A stretch of DNA of 64,000 nucleotides from Clostridia bacterium (GCA_017461545.1 JAFTXP010000004.1:25576-89575), one strand, 5' to 3'. Shown: positions 19,742 through 29,187, counted from the first letter of the stretch. Notes: generated by a model not told the origin, from the letters alone. Made by a program: numbers and translations.

Positions 19742-19769
19742 TTGACAAAATTGATTACATGCGTATAAT
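19742..19769 (+). promoter_or_regulatory. Consensus sigma-A promoter of the 35-residue gene
   Basis: TTGACA (19742-19747) and TATAAT (19764-19769) with 16 bases between. Both boxes match the consensus exactly. Start predicted near 19776. Confidence 0.88.
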
Positions 19770-19844
19770 ATTTAATGTTTAGTAGGATTTTATCAGCTGA
19801 ACATATATTGTGTTTGTTTCATGAGAAAGGGGTATGTTGGAAAT

Positions 19845-19952
19845 ATGATGTATTTTGATGAGCCTGAAGTAGATGTTCTTGTTTTCGAAAATGTTAGTGA
19901 TATAGCAGACGAACTTAGTATTCCTGAGATTCCTGATCTCGGTGAGTGGTAA
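19845..19952 (+). CDS. 35-residue acidic microprotein, unknown function
   Basis: Small frame starting with two ATG codons (19845 and 19848). It encodes MMYFDEPEVDVLVFENVSD... and ends in IPEIPDLGEW. About a third of the residues are Asp or Glu and none is Cys, Lys or Arg. AAAGGGG about 12 bases upstream and GTTGGA closer by are possible ribosome sites. It sits alone between a consensus promoter and a strong terminator, so the transcript is a single small gene of about 225 bases. It could be a regulatory or precursor peptide, or the transcript could act as a small RNA. I recognise no family. Confidence 0.6.
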   Translation: MMYFDEPEVDVLVFENVSDIADELSIPEIPDLGEW

Positions 19953-19974
19953 GCATTATTTATTTGTATTTGTT

Positions 19975-20004
19975 AGCCATAGGTTTTTCCTATGGCTTTT
20001 TTTT
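19975..20004 (+). terminator. Terminator of the microprotein gene
   Basis: AGCCATAGG / CCTATGGCT stem with a five-T loop followed by seven T. Confidence 0.9.
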
Positions 20005-20055
20005 ATAAAGATAAGCGGATAAAAAGTTAAAAAGAATAGTTAATAAGATTTTAAA

Positions 20056-20084
20056 TTGACTTTTGTATACCTGAGTGATATCCT
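20056..20084 (+). promoter_or_regulatory. Probable promoter of the nucleotide-sugar dehydratase gene
   Basis: TTGACT (20056-20061), 17-base spacer, TATCCT (20079-20084), about 40 bases before the start codon. Confidence 0.5.
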
Positions 20085-20124
20085 TTGAAAGATAATAAAG
20101 ATTATTTAATGGGGGTAAAGGATC

Positions 20125-22035
20125 ATGAATGTAAAAATAAAATCTTTTGTTTTGATACCAATTGATATTGCAGTTATTGTTATTTGCTTTTTTGTGGCTG
20201 CTTTTATCCGCGCGTTCGACTTATTGGCTGAAATAAAGACTATTGCGCAGGCCCCCAGCGATGTATACAGGGTGATTCTCAGTCCCGCTTTTATAAGCAT
20301 CATTGTAATATATGTCGTAGTTTTTATTATATTTAATCTTTATTCTACTTTACTTAAACATATAACTCTGGAAGATGCTTTTCGTATTGTTGCAGCAAAT
20401 CTTGTTGCCGCTATGGCTTCTGCCTTATACAATTTCTTCCTAGCAGAATTTTTAATCCCGGACGGAATAGGACTTACCAGAATACCTACAGGTATTGTTT
20501 TAATAGCAGCTATGCTCATAACTCTTGCTACTATTGTTATACGTTCAATCCCTCGTGCTGCTGAGTCTTTGAGAAGTTCATATCTTAATAAACATAGTAA
20601 AAAGACTGTTTCGAGAGTTCTTGTATATGGGGCAGGAGAAGCAGGAGTTGCATTGCTCAGAGACTTGCAGAGAAATCCGAATCAGGGATACAGAATTGTT
20701 GGATTTTATGATGATAATGAGTCTAAAGCCGGGTCGAGCATTCATGGTCTCAGAATATATGGTCCGCACAACGGTGTAGACAAAACGGTGGATACTTTGC
20801 ACGTGGATACTATTATAATTGCTGCTCCTTCTGCAACCGCTGAACAGTTTGCTAACATGCTGGAAAATTGCAAATCTACAGGTTGTAAGGTCAGACGTCT
20901 GCCGTCGCTTTATGATATGGTCATTGACGGAGATCTGAAACTCACTTCTGTCAGAGATGTTGATATAAATGATATATTGGGCAGAGAGGAGACTCAGCTC
21001 GATGTTGACAGTATCAGCGGTTATATAAAAGATTCTGTTGTTTTGGTTACCGGAGCAGGCGGTTCTATAGGTTCGGAACTTTGCCGACAAATTATAAAAT
21101 ATCATCCCAAAAAACTTATACTTTTTGATATTTATGAAAATAATGTATATGACCTCGAAAACGAACTTTTCAGATTATACGGTAAATACATTCCGCTCAA
21201 AACTTACATAGGTTCTGTCAGAGATTATAAGAGGATGACTGACATATTTGATTTGGAACAGCCTGAGGTTGTTTTCCATGCAGCTGCTCACAAGCATGTT
21301 CCTCTTATGGAATTCAGCCCGGGAGAAGCTGTTAAGAATAACATCTTCGGTACATACAATTCGGCAAGAGTTGCTCATGAGCATAAAGTTAACAGCTTTG
21401 TACTTATTTCTACTGACAAAGCTGTTAATCCTACAAATATCATGGGAGCAACAAAACGTGTTGCCGAAATTGTTATTCAGGCGTTCAGCAAAATAAGTGA
21501 GACACGTTTTGTTGCCGTAAGGTTTGGAAATGTATTGGGCAGCAACGGAAGTGTTGTTCCGCTTTTTAAAAAGCAGATTGCAGAAATGGGTCCTGTTACT
21601 GTAACACACCCGGATATCACCAGATTTTTTATGACAATACCTGAGGCTGCACGTCTCGTTGTTCAGGCAGGCGCAATGGCAAATGGCGGAGAAATATTTA
21701 TTCTTGATATGGGCAATCCTGTTAAGATTGCGGATTTAGCCCGTGATATGATAAGACTTTCAGGATATATTCCTGACGTGGACATAAAAATAGAATATAC
21801 GGGACTTCGGCCCGGCGAAAAACTGTACGAAGAGTTGCTTCGTGCAGAAGAAGGTGTAGAAAATTCTTCTCATAACGGTATTTTTATTGCAAAACCGTTT
21901 TATATGGACTGGGAAGATGTTCAGCATATGCTTTCTGATTTTGATGCATGTATAAATCAGGATCATAATGCTGTAGCTGAATGTATTAAAAAATATGTTC
22001 CTACATATCACAATGAAGTCGGCAGTCCTAAATAA
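20125..22035 (+). CDS. Membrane-bound nucleotide-sugar 4,6-dehydratase (CapD/WbpM/PglF family)
   Basis: 636 residues. Four N-terminal membrane segments (about residues 7-140), then a first Rossmann-like domain (VLVYGAGEAGVALLRDL) and the catalytic dehydratase domain starting at VLVTGAGGSIGSELCRQI (about residue 309). The active-site segment STDKAVNPTNIMGATKR has Met where short-chain dehydrogenases have Tyr, as in the large WbpM-type enzymes that make UDP-4-keto-6-deoxy-GlcNAc. It probably supplies a modified sugar for surface polysaccharide or protein glycosylation. The ATG follows GGGGGTAAAGG. The LCP gene 47 bases downstream supports a role in cell-wall glycopolymers. The exact sugar is not predictable. 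Confidence 0.92.
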   Translation: MNVKIKSFVLIPIDIAVIVICFFVAAFIRAFDLLAEIKTIAQAPSDVYRVILSPAFISIIVIYVVVFIIFNLYSTLLKHITLEDAFRIVAANLVAAMASALYNFFLAEFLIPDGIGLTRIPTGIVLIAAMLITLATIVIRSIPRAAESLRSSYLNKHSKKTVSRVLVYGAGEAGVALLRDLQRNPNQGYRIVGFYDDNESKAGSSIHGLRIYGPHNGVDKTVDTLHVDTIIIAAPSATAEQFANMLENCKSTGCKVRRLPSLYDMVIDGDLKLTSVRDVDINDILGREETQLDVDSISGYIKDSVVLVTGAGGSIGSELCRQIIKYHPKKLILFDIYENNVYDLENELFRLYGKYIPLKTYIGSVRDYKRMTDIFDLEQPEVVFHAAAHKHVPLMEFSPGEAVKNNIFGTYNSARVAHEHKVNSFVLISTDKAVNPTNIMGATKRVAEIVIQAFSKISETRFVAVRFGNVLGSNGSVVPLFKKQIAEMGPVTVTHPDITRFFMTIPEAARLVVQAGAMANGGEIFILDMGNPVKIADLARDMIRLSGYIPDVDIKIEYTGLRPGEKLYEELLRAEEGVENSSHNGIFIAKPFYMDWEDVQHMLSDFDACINQDHNAVAECIKKYVPTYHNEVGSPK

Positions 22036-22082
22036 TTTAAATTGCGTATATGATACTTTATTAAAAGTGAGGGTTTATTATA

Positions 22083-23189
22083 ATGAAATTAAGACCGCCT
22101 GTGGTTGTTTTACTTATTATTTCTTTAGTTGTTTCTTTTATATGTGTTGTCTATTTTTGGATTGGCATACCTGTTTTAGAATTGATTTTTAATCCTGCTG
22201 ACGATACAGGTTCGCATGGATTTATTACTATTACAGGTTCTGACGTTTTGAATCTTGATGATTTGCACAGTGGTTTTGTGCCGGATGATTCATATCAAAT
22301 GGAAGGTGAATATAAACCTGTAGGAGAAATCGGAAATGTAACATATGTCACGGGTAATCAGGTAAAGTTTGAAGAAGGTACTAAAAATATTCTCCTTCTA
22401 GGTATAAGTGATGAAGCGTTGTGTGATTCTATATTTGTATTGAATGTAAACGAGGCGTCTAAAGAAGTAAAAATCGTTTCAATACCGCGAGATGCTTATG
22501 TCCCGTATACTGATGATATTGTTAATGCAATGATAAAAGCCGGTTATTATTATTCTCCGGGGTCCTGTAAAATTAATGCTGCACTATACGTGGGTAGTTC
22601 AATTGTAAGATATAACGGAGGTAAGTTCGGAAATTCCGGAATAGATTTTTTGTGTGCGATTATTGATAATTTATTTGCATACGGATGTGAAATTGATGAA
22701 TATGTACAAGTTGATTTGTATGGTTTTATGGACATCATTGATATAGTCGGCGGAGTTTATGTTACTTCAGACGAAGTGATGTATAAGACATATCCTGATG
22801 GTTCGAAAGAAGTATGGGTAACGGAAGGCACGCAGAAAATGGATGCCAAAACTGCTTTGTTTTATGTAAGAAACAGAACGAAATTTACATCGACAGGTGA
22901 AAATGCTTATGCCGGCGGAGATGAATACCGTAAGACTAATCAAGTTAAGTTTCTTGCTGAAGTGTCTTCTCAAATATTGACAAAAGATAATCTGAAACTG
23001 TCCAATGTTACGGATTTGTTGCAGACGTTAAAAGAAAACGTTAAGCACAGTTTTGGAGACAATTTGAGTGAATACATTGATATCGGTCTTGATTTTGCCA
23101 ACGGAGGATACAAAATCGGAATGTATGTTGTAACCGGTGAAGAGATTGATCCTATGGGAGACAATGCATCATATGTAAAAATCTATTAA
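22083..23189 (+). CDS. LytR-CpsA-Psr (LCP) family glycopolymer ligase
   Basis: 368-residue protein with one N-terminal membrane anchor (residues about 7-32) and an extracellular LCP domain. Visible elements are NILLLGISDEALCDSIFVL, KIVSIPRDAYVPY with the conserved Arg, KINAALYVG, YVQVDLYGFMDIIDIVGGV, and the ALFYVRNR...DEYRKTNQ region that corresponds to the R-x-x-RQQ pyrophosphate-binding stretch. LCP enzymes attach undecaprenyl-linked polymers to peptidoglycan. It follows the nucleotide-sugar dehydratase and precedes the ABC operon; the ATG at 22083 has GAGGG 9 bases upstream. The substrate polymer is unknown. Confidence 0.9.
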   Translation: MKLRPPVVVLLIISLVVSFICVVYFWIGIPVLELIFNPADDTGSHGFITITGSDVLNLDDLHSGFVPDDSYQMEGEYKPVGEIGNVTYVTGNQVKFEEGTKNILLLGISDEALCDSIFVLNVNEASKEVKIVSIPRDAYVPYTDDIVNAMIKAGYYYSPGSCKINAALYVGSSIVRYNGGKFGNSGIDFLCAIIDNLFAYGCEIDEYVQVDLYGFMDIIDIVGGVYVTSDEVMYKTYPDGSKEVWVTEGTQKMDAKTALFYVRNRTKFTSTGENAYAGGDEYRKTNQVKFLAEVSSQILTKDNLKLSNVTDLLQTLKENVKHSFGDNLSEYIDIGLDFANGGYKIGMYVVTGEEIDPMGDNASYVKIY

Positions 23190-23198
23190 TTGTTATAT

Positions 23199-23253
23199 AG
23201 GAGGTAAAATTCTCCGGATAATCTGATGATTACTTCGCAGAATTAATATTTGC
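23199..23253 (+). promoter_or_regulatory. Hairpin between Shine-Dalgarno and start of the ABC ATPase gene
   Basis: AGGAGG at 23199-23204 lies 49 bases before the ATG at 23254. Between them is a hairpin at 23208-23244: outer AATTCT/AGAATT, a C-C mismatch, then CGGATAATC pairing with GATTAcTTCG (one bulged C) around a TGAT loop. Folding leaves 3 + 9 unpaired bases between site and ATG. In the gene frame a TGA lies at 23224-23226, so a start nearer the site is not possible. Confidence 0.65.
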
Positions 23254-24210
23254 ATGATTGAAATTAAAAATTTGACTAAAAAATTCGGACAAATTAATGC
23301 ATTAAATGATGTTAGTTTTAATGTAAAACGCGGTGATATTTTAGGTTTTTTGGGACCGAACGGAGCAGGCAAGTCTACCACTATGAATATTATAACGGGA
23401 TATCTTTCTGCAACAAGCGGTACTGTTAAAATTGACGGTCATGACATAATGGCAGAACCGGAGGCTGTAAAAAAAATGATTGGGTATCTTCCCGAAATGC
23501 CTCCTTTATATACTGATATGACTGTAAAGGAGTATCTCAATTTCATATGTGACTTAAAAAAAGTTCCTATGAAGCTCCGTAAGTCAATGCTTGATGATAT
23601 CATGTATCTTTTAAAAATCGGAGACATAAAGAATCGTGTAATAAAAAATCTTTCTAAAGGTTATAAGCAGCGTGTCGGATTTGCTCAGGCGCTGGTAGGA
23701 GACCCACCGATTTTGATATTGGACGAACCTACTGTTGGCCTTGACCCGAGACAAATTGTTGAAATGCGTAAGCTTATTACTTCTTTGGGAAAAGAGCATA
23801 CTGTTATTTTAAGTACACATATTCTGCAGGAAGTTACTGCAGTCTGTAATTCTGTTGTAATAATAAATAACGGTAAAGTTGCTGCCAGCGGTTCTGTTTC
23901 TGATTTTTCAATGAAAAAAGGTGAGGTCAGCAGATTTAATATCACTATTGGTGCCCCTAAAAGCGAATGTATAAGATTGCTTTCAATAATTGACAGCATA
24001 AAAACATCGTCTTTCCTGAGAATGGATCATAATGACTCTGTATTTGTTGTTGAGTCAAAACCCGGTATGGATGCACGTCTTGATATAAATAAAGTTTTTT
24101 CCGAGCTGGATTATCCTATATTGGAACTTCGTTCTGTAGGAAAATCGCTCGAAGAGATATTTATTGATATTGTAAATCAAGATGCTCGTGAAAAGGAGGC
24201 GTTTGACTGA
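23254..24210 (+). CDS. ABC transporter ATP-binding protein (GldA-like)
   Basis: 318-residue ATPase with Walker A GPNGAGKST (about residue 36), Q-loop region YLPEMPPLY, signature LSKGYKQRVGFAQAL (about 133) and Walker B ILILDEPTVGLDP (about 153), then the H-loop STHILQEV. The extra 90-residue C-terminal domain is usual for ABC-2 type ATPases of the GldA/CcmA/drug-export group. The stop overlaps the permease start (TGATGA), so it is the energy-coupling subunit of the next genes' product. Its start is separated from the ribosome site by a hairpin. Confidence 0.92.
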   Translation: MIEIKNLTKKFGQINALNDVSFNVKRGDILGFLGPNGAGKSTTMNIITGYLSATSGTVKIDGHDIMAEPEAVKKMIGYLPEMPPLYTDMTVKEYLNFICDLKKVPMKLRKSMLDDIMYLLKIGDIKNRVIKNLSKGYKQRVGFAQALVGDPPILILDEPTVGLDPRQIVEMRKLITSLGKEHTVILSTHILQEVTAVCNSVVIINNGKVAASGSVSDFSMKKGEVSRFNITIGAPKSECIRLLSIIDSIKTSSFLRMDHNDSVFVVESKPGMDARLDINKVFSELDYPILELRSVGKSLEEIFIDIVNQDAREKEAFD

Positions 24211-24935
24211 TGAAAGCTATTTTTAAAAGAGAGATGAATGCATATTTTACATCTCCTCTTGCTTATTTTGTAATCGGTTCGTTCCTTGCACTTACCGGAT
24301 TGAATTTTTGGAATATAAATCTTGTTAACAGAAGCATAGAGTTTTCGAATACTCTTAACTCGCTGTCGTCTTTTTTGGTTTTTTTCATTCCGATAATAAC
24401 CATGAAAATGTTTGCAGAAGAGAAACGAAACGGAACAGAGGTTTTGTTGAGAACTTCTCCTGTTAAAATCTGGAAGATAGTATTGGGAAAATATGCGGCT
24501 GCTTTTTCTCTGTTTGTGCTGATTGTTCTCTGCACAGCGATTTGTCCGGTTATATTGTCTTTTAATATGATGGAGGTTACCGATATAACACCTGTATTTC
24601 CATGGGCAAAAACAATAGGAAGCTATATAGGATTTATTTTGCTCGGTTCTGCCTACATTTCAATCGGTCTGCTTGCTTCGTCGTTTTCAGAAAACGCAAC
24701 TCTTTCTGCTGTTATAGGAATGGTTATTTTGTTGATATTATCCTTTTTGGAAACGATAGGAACTCAGCTTGGCGGAACTATAGGCTCTATTCTTGTTTGG
24801 ATTTCTTTGTCTTCGCGATACAGTGACTTTGCTACCGGATTATTCAATCTCACTTCTATTGTGTATTATCTCTCGTTTACTTTTGTAATATTGTTCATTA
24901 CAATCGTAAATATCGAAAGAAAGAGGTGGAATTGA
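24210..24935 (+). CDS. ABC-2 type permease (GldF-like)
   Basis: 241-residue membrane protein with six hydrophobic segments, starting MKAIFKREMNAYFTSPLAY, a typical opening of ABC-2/GldF permeases. Later segments include FFIPIITMKMFAEEKRNGTEVLL, the usual cytoplasmic motif after helix 2. It overlaps the ATPase stop and the GldG-like start by one base each, so the three are translationally coupled. In Bacteroidetes the GldAFG complex is linked to gliding and secretion; related operons in Firmicutes have no established substrate. Confidence 0.88.
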   Translation: MKAIFKREMNAYFTSPLAYFVIGSFLALTGLNFWNINLVNRSIEFSNTLNSLSSFLVFFIPIITMKMFAEEKRNGTEVLLRTSPVKIWKIVLGKYAAAFSLFVLIVLCTAICPVILSFNMMEVTDITPVFPWAKTIGSYIGFILLGSAYISIGLLASSFSENATLSAVIGMVILLILSFLETIGTQLGGTIGSILVWISLSSRYSDFATGLFNLTSIVYYLSFTFVILFITIVNIERKRWN

Positions 24936-26452
24936 TGAAAGATAAGAAGGGCACAGAACTCAAAACAAATGATAATACTGAAAAAAAGGATATAGGAAGA
25001 AAAACTCGTCAACTCATATTCAGCACAAATGCGGTGCTTTTTACGGTTGTAGTTTTGATTGTCTTCGTTTTGGTTAATCTTGTCATTGAACAAGTTCCGC
25101 TGAATCTTGATCTTACTGAAGAAAAACTTTATACACTCTCTGAAACAAGTGAAAAAGTTATGGACGGTCTTACCGATAAAGTTGAGATATACGCTTTGTA
25201 TGACAGGGTGTCGGGGGAGGCTGATTCGGAAAAGGCGGATGTTATAAAAATTCTTGATTTGTATGACAATCATGAAAATGTTGAAGTATCTTATGTGGAT
25301 ATAAGCAAAAAACCTGCTTTTGTAAAGAATACTGTAGGAGAGAATAATGCTTCAGACTATTCTTCTGGCGATTATATAGTTAAATGTGGGGAAAAAATAA
25401 GAAAAATTGATGACGATGATATGTATATTTTATATGAGCAACAAATAAATTATTTTTATGCTCAGACGATTACAACAGGTCTTCAGGTGGAAAATAAAGT
25501 TACAAGTGCTATTGTACGTGTAACATCTGAAGTTCCAAAAATATACTGGTCAGTAGATTTTGGTGAAGCTGAGGTTACAGACAATAACTATTCTTCTTTT
25601 GTAGAAAATATAGAAGATGCAAACTATGATATTCTACCGCTGAATTTGAAAACACAGGATATTCCGGAAGATGCATCTGTAATATTTTTTGTTAGACCGA
25701 TGTCTGATCTGGATGACAAAACTGTTGATAAACTGAAGTATTGGTTTGACAGAGGCGGAAATGCATTCTTTTTTATGGATGCTGAAAATTATGACGGCAA
25801 TTATATAACAACTGATTTTAAAAATTTCAATAAGGTGTTACTCCGATTCGGACTTGAAATAAATTATGATGTTATAGAAGAGAGTGAAGAAAAACGTTAC
25901 AAAGACGATGAAGATTATATATTTATAGCAGACACTATTGCTGCAGGTGCTTTGGAAAGTACGGAATCATATAAGGTTTTATGTTACAACACCAGAAGTA
26001 TTGATATTCTTACCACTATAGATTCGTCATACTATGAAGCTGCTGCTCTTATAGAGACTTCTGTAGGTGCGAGTTCGATTTCGCTTTTGGAAGATAAAAC
26101 AGAGCCGTTGGGTAAAAGAATAGTTGCGGCATCATCTGTATGCTACGCAGGTCATGCGGAGTCTAAAGCCGTTGTTTTTGGCTCAAGTGCGAATCTACAG
26201 TATGCTCAGACATATTATTTCGGCACATCCGGAATAGATACTGTAAAAGACAGTCTTGACTGGATGGATATTTATACCGGAGAAAATCCGGCTGATTCCA
26301 TAGAAGGTAAAACCTATAATAGTGTAGTATCTACAGTAGTTGATGTTACTGAATCAGAAGAAAAAGTGTTGGCTTTTATTATTACAATAGCGATTCCGCT
26401 TGTAATTTTTATCATAGGTTTTGTAGTTTGGGTTAAAAGGAGACACTTATGA
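24935..26452 (+). CDS. GldG-like ABC transport auxiliary protein
   Basis: 505 residues. A short basic N-terminus is followed by one membrane helix (about residues 28-50), a large extracytoplasmic region beginning LDLTEEKLYTLSETSEKVMDGL, which is the typical GldG/ABC_transp_aux opening, and a C-terminal membrane helix (about 475-498). The extracellular part resembles the solute-facing domain of GldG. The ATG at 24935 overlaps the permease stop; an in-frame GTG at 24926 is too close to the ribosome site. It probably forms the extracellular arm of the ABC complex. Confidence 0.85.
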   Translation: MKDKKGTELKTNDNTEKKDIGRKTRQLIFSTNAVLFTVVVLIVFVLVNLVIEQVPLNLDLTEEKLYTLSETSEKVMDGLTDKVEIYALYDRVSGEADSEKADVIKILDLYDNHENVEVSYVDISKKPAFVKNTVGENNASDYSSGDYIVKCGEKIRKIDDDDMYILYEQQINYFYAQTITTGLQVENKVTSAIVRVTSEVPKIYWSVDFGEAEVTDNNYSSFVENIEDANYDILPLNLKTQDIPEDASVIFFVRPMSDLDDKTVDKLKYWFDRGGNAFFFMDAENYDGNYITTDFKNFNKVLLRFGLEINYDVIEESEEKRYKDDEDYIFIADTIAAGALESTESYKVLCYNTRSIDILTTIDSSYYEAAALIETSVGASSISLLEDKTEPLGKRIVAASSVCYAGHAESKAVVFGSSANLQYAQTYYFGTSGIDTVKDSLDWMDIYTGENPADSIEGKTYNSVVSTVVDVTESEEKVLAFIITIAIPLVIFIIGFVVWVKRRHL

Positions 26453-27936
26453 GAAATTTCAAAACTACAATTATTGCGCTTGTATGTCTTGCAGTTGCAG
26501 TTGCGGCTTTCTTTACAGTGAAAGCTTACTTAAAAAAGAACGCGGACGACAGTGGTTCTTCCGGCAGTGAAAATGTTTCAACCACGTCAGAACCTACTGA
26601 AGAGACAAGAGTGGATATTTTTGATTTTGACACATCAAAAGTTGTAAAAATAGAATCTCAGAGTGAAGAATACTTTTCTTTATATTATGCTGATGAAAAA
26701 TGGAACTGTTCTTCACATACGGAACTTGATGTTTTTGATAATTCTGTTGAGTCTTTTATCAAAACGTTTGAAAGTTTATCCGGAAATGTGATTAAAGATT
26801 ATGATAGCTTATCTGATTTCGAAATAGCCGATGATTCTATGTACACTACGCTTGTTTTAGATGACGGTACGACTTTTTCTGTGCGTTTCGGAATAACCGA
26901 CAATACTGAAACGTACAGATATATTACAGTGGACGGAGTTGAAGATACTGTTTACAGCATATACAACTTTACTGCAAGTGATATTTTATTGACACGTAAT
27001 CTTTTAGTGAAATTGGAAGCTCTCTCTTTTTCGGACGGATATAATCCTTCATATTTTGTCGTGAAAAAAAACGGAGAACTTATGATGTCTGCATACGGCA
27101 CATTTAAAGCTGCCGCGTCTGAGAGCGAAAAAGATTCAATAACATGGGCTGTTAAAGAACCGATAGAGATTGCCGGAGAGAGTGATGACATAAATAATCT
27201 CGTTAATTCATTGAAAGATGTTGCTTTGTCAGAACTTTATGACGGAGAGTGCAGTGATTTGAGTCAGTACGGTTTGGATATGCCTACAATAGAATACAGT
27301 ATTGTGTATTCTGACAGTTCCGGTAATAAGGAATCAAGATCTATTGCGCTCGGTCATAAAACCCCGGACGCCTCAAAATATTATTGTATTATTGACGGTG
27401 TTGAGTCCTCGGTGTATACGATAGATGCATCTTATATTATGATAGATATAACCCTTGAAGATTATATAGACGGAAAATTGTTCTATGATATGTATACTGA
27501 CCTTAAGACCGTAGATATTCATTTTGAAGGTTCGGATCATACAATGAAGTTTGTCTTTGGTGATAATAATCTGGAAGAAAGATATTTTGATGATGTCTTC
27601 GTTCATGATGAGGACAGTTATCAGGATGAAAATTTAGATACACCTGAAGATAAATTCAATCATTTGCTTGCTTCTCTGTATTTGATTTCAATAACAACTG
27701 TTGACACTGATGCTCCTGCGGAGAAAGGTGAGTTGCTTATAAAAGTTGTGTATACAAGAATAGACGGAACATCTGTTGTTGTGGAATGTTACAAACGTGA
27801 TGATACAACTGCGTATTTATATAAAGACGGGGAGTACTTCGGCGGCTATATGGAGACTGCTGTTATTTTGTACGGAGACTTTGAAGATTACGGCATAAAA
27901 GGCTCTTTAGATGTATTGGTTGACGTGATGAAATGA
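26449..27936 (+). CDS. DUF4340-type protein of the GldG-like operon
   Basis: 495 residues with an N-terminal membrane anchor (about residues 5-25), a Ser/Glu-rich spacer and repeated beta-rich modules such as KVVKIESQSEEYFSLYYADEKWNC and LEALSFSDGYNPSYFVVKKNGELM, matching the DUF4340 proteins that follow GldG in many genomes. The start overlaps the GldG-like stop by 4 bases. It is expected on the outer face of the membrane, perhaps as a scaffold or substrate-binding part. No catalytic motif is visible. Confidence 0.8.
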   Translation: MRNFKTTIIALVCLAVAVAAFFTVKAYLKKNADDSGSSGSENVSTTSEPTEETRVDIFDFDTSKVVKIESQSEEYFSLYYADEKWNCSSHTELDVFDNSVESFIKTFESLSGNVIKDYDSLSDFEIADDSMYTTLVLDDGTTFSVRFGITDNTETYRYITVDGVEDTVYSIYNFTASDILLTRNLLVKLEALSFSDGYNPSYFVVKKNGELMMSAYGTFKAAASESEKDSITWAVKEPIEIAGESDDINNLVNSLKDVALSELYDGECSDLSQYGLDMPTIEYSIVYSDSSGNKESRSIALGHKTPDASKYYCIIDGVESSVYTIDASYIMIDITLEDYIDGKLFYDMYTDLKTVDIHFEGSDHTMKFVFGDNNLEERYFDDVFVHDEDSYQDENLDTPEDKFNHLLASLYLISITTVDTDAPAEKGELLIKVVYTRIDGTSVVVECYKRDDTTAYLYKDGEYFGGYMETAVILYGDFEDYGIKGSLDVLVDVMK

Positions 27937-27969
27937 TTTTAGCAGTTTTTTTTGCTGAGGGGATAACAA

Positions 27970-29187
27970 ATGAAAAAAGTTTCAAAAGAAAAAAATATTA
28001 ATATTTCCGAAAAAGTACAAATGAATAAAAATAAAAGACTTGTCGGTTTAATTGTTTTGATTGTGACCATAGTTTTGGTAATTGTTTTATTCTTTGCCAC
28101 AGGCTTTTACAAGACGTTTTTTGAATTTCTCGGCTTTGAGGTTGACAGGGAATATACCGCTGAAGGAATTGCTGTTTCATTTAATCCACAGGGTGAATAT
28201 ATGATTTCATCAGCTGATAATACAATTATTATTTGTGATGAAAACGGTATAACCGGATATGACAACAGCGGTACATGGAAATGGCATAATGATGTAAAAT
28301 ACGTTAGTCCTGTATTGGTATCATATAATGATTTTGTTTTAATACATGATTCGGAATCTAAATGTGTTTCAGCATTTAATTCTTCGGGAATAATGTGGTC
28401 TAAAACATTTGACCATTGCGTCAGAAATGCGGTTGCACATGACGGGACTACGTTTGTGAGCGTAATTACTGACAGTGAGGAATATAATTCAGAAATCTAC
28501 ATTATTGATTATAGTGAAAACTCAAAAGATGTTTTCAGCGGAAAGTTTGTTGATGAGTATATAGTTTCATCCTCTATATCATCTGACTGTTCTCAGTTTG
28601 TTTTATCGGGATTTTATTCTGAAGGGGAACAGGCAAAGGGTGTGATGATGTTCTTTAAAATGAGTGACGGTGAAGTTTTTTCAACTGAGGTATTTGACAG
28701 TATATATCCATATGTAGAATATGTTGATAACGATTTGTTGGTTGCAGCTAACTCTGATTCTCTTATAACGGTAGCTAAAACAGCATCTATCGACACTAAA
28801 GACGACAAGATAACAACATTGTGGAGCAGAGCGGTAGATTCAGATGTAGTAATCAGTATAGATACTTTATTAAAAGAGGGATTTTGTGTTTCATTCGGGA
28901 GCAGTGATGAAAATTCAGAAAAATCAAAAGTAGTATTTTATGATAAGAAAGGTGTTCTTTCGGAGACGGTAGAATACAGTGAGAGAATTAAAAATATAAA
29001 AGCCGGTAAAGACAACTTTATTATCAGTTCCAATAACTCCGTTTACTTGTTAAGTAAAAGCTTTAAACAACAAAGTGAGTATACATCTTTGTCAGATGTT
29101 GAGATCGCTGAGTTTATAAATAGTGAGCGTGTACTGGTTCAGATGAAATCGCGTTTGATGATTGTTTCATTTAAGGTAAAAAAATAG
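27970..29187 (+). CDS. Membrane-anchored beta-propeller-like protein (DUF5711-like)
   Basis: 405 residues: a Lys-rich cytoplasmic N-terminus, one membrane helix (about residues 25-47), then an all-beta extracellular domain with repeats of the type YMISSADNTIIICDENGITG, SGIMWSKTF and FFKMSDGEVFSTEVF, each ending in aromatic-Asp turns as in WD40/PQQ propellers. This matches the uncharacterised DUF5711 proteins of Clostridia. It lies 33 bases after the DUF4340 gene and 14 bases before cvpA, and is probably part of the same operon. Function unknown. Confidence 0.7.
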   Translation: MKKVSKEKNINISEKVQMNKNKRLVGLIVLIVTIVLVIVLFFATGFYKTFFEFLGFEVDREYTAEGIAVSFNPQGEYMISSADNTIIICDENGITGYDNSGTWKWHNDVKYVSPVLVSYNDFVLIHDSESKCVSAFNSSGIMWSKTFDHCVRNAVAHDGTTFVSVITDSEEYNSEIYIIDYSENSKDVFSGKFVDEYIVSSSISSDCSQFVLSGFYSEGEQAKGVMMFFKMSDGEVFSTEVFDSIYPYVEYVDNDLLVAANSDSLITVAKTASIDTKDDKITTLWSRAVDSDVVISIDTLLKEGFCVSFGSSDENSEKSKVVFYDKKGVLSETVEYSERIKNIKAGKDNFIISSNNSVYLLSKSFKQQSEYTSLSDVEIAEFINSERVLVQMKSRLMIVSFKVKK

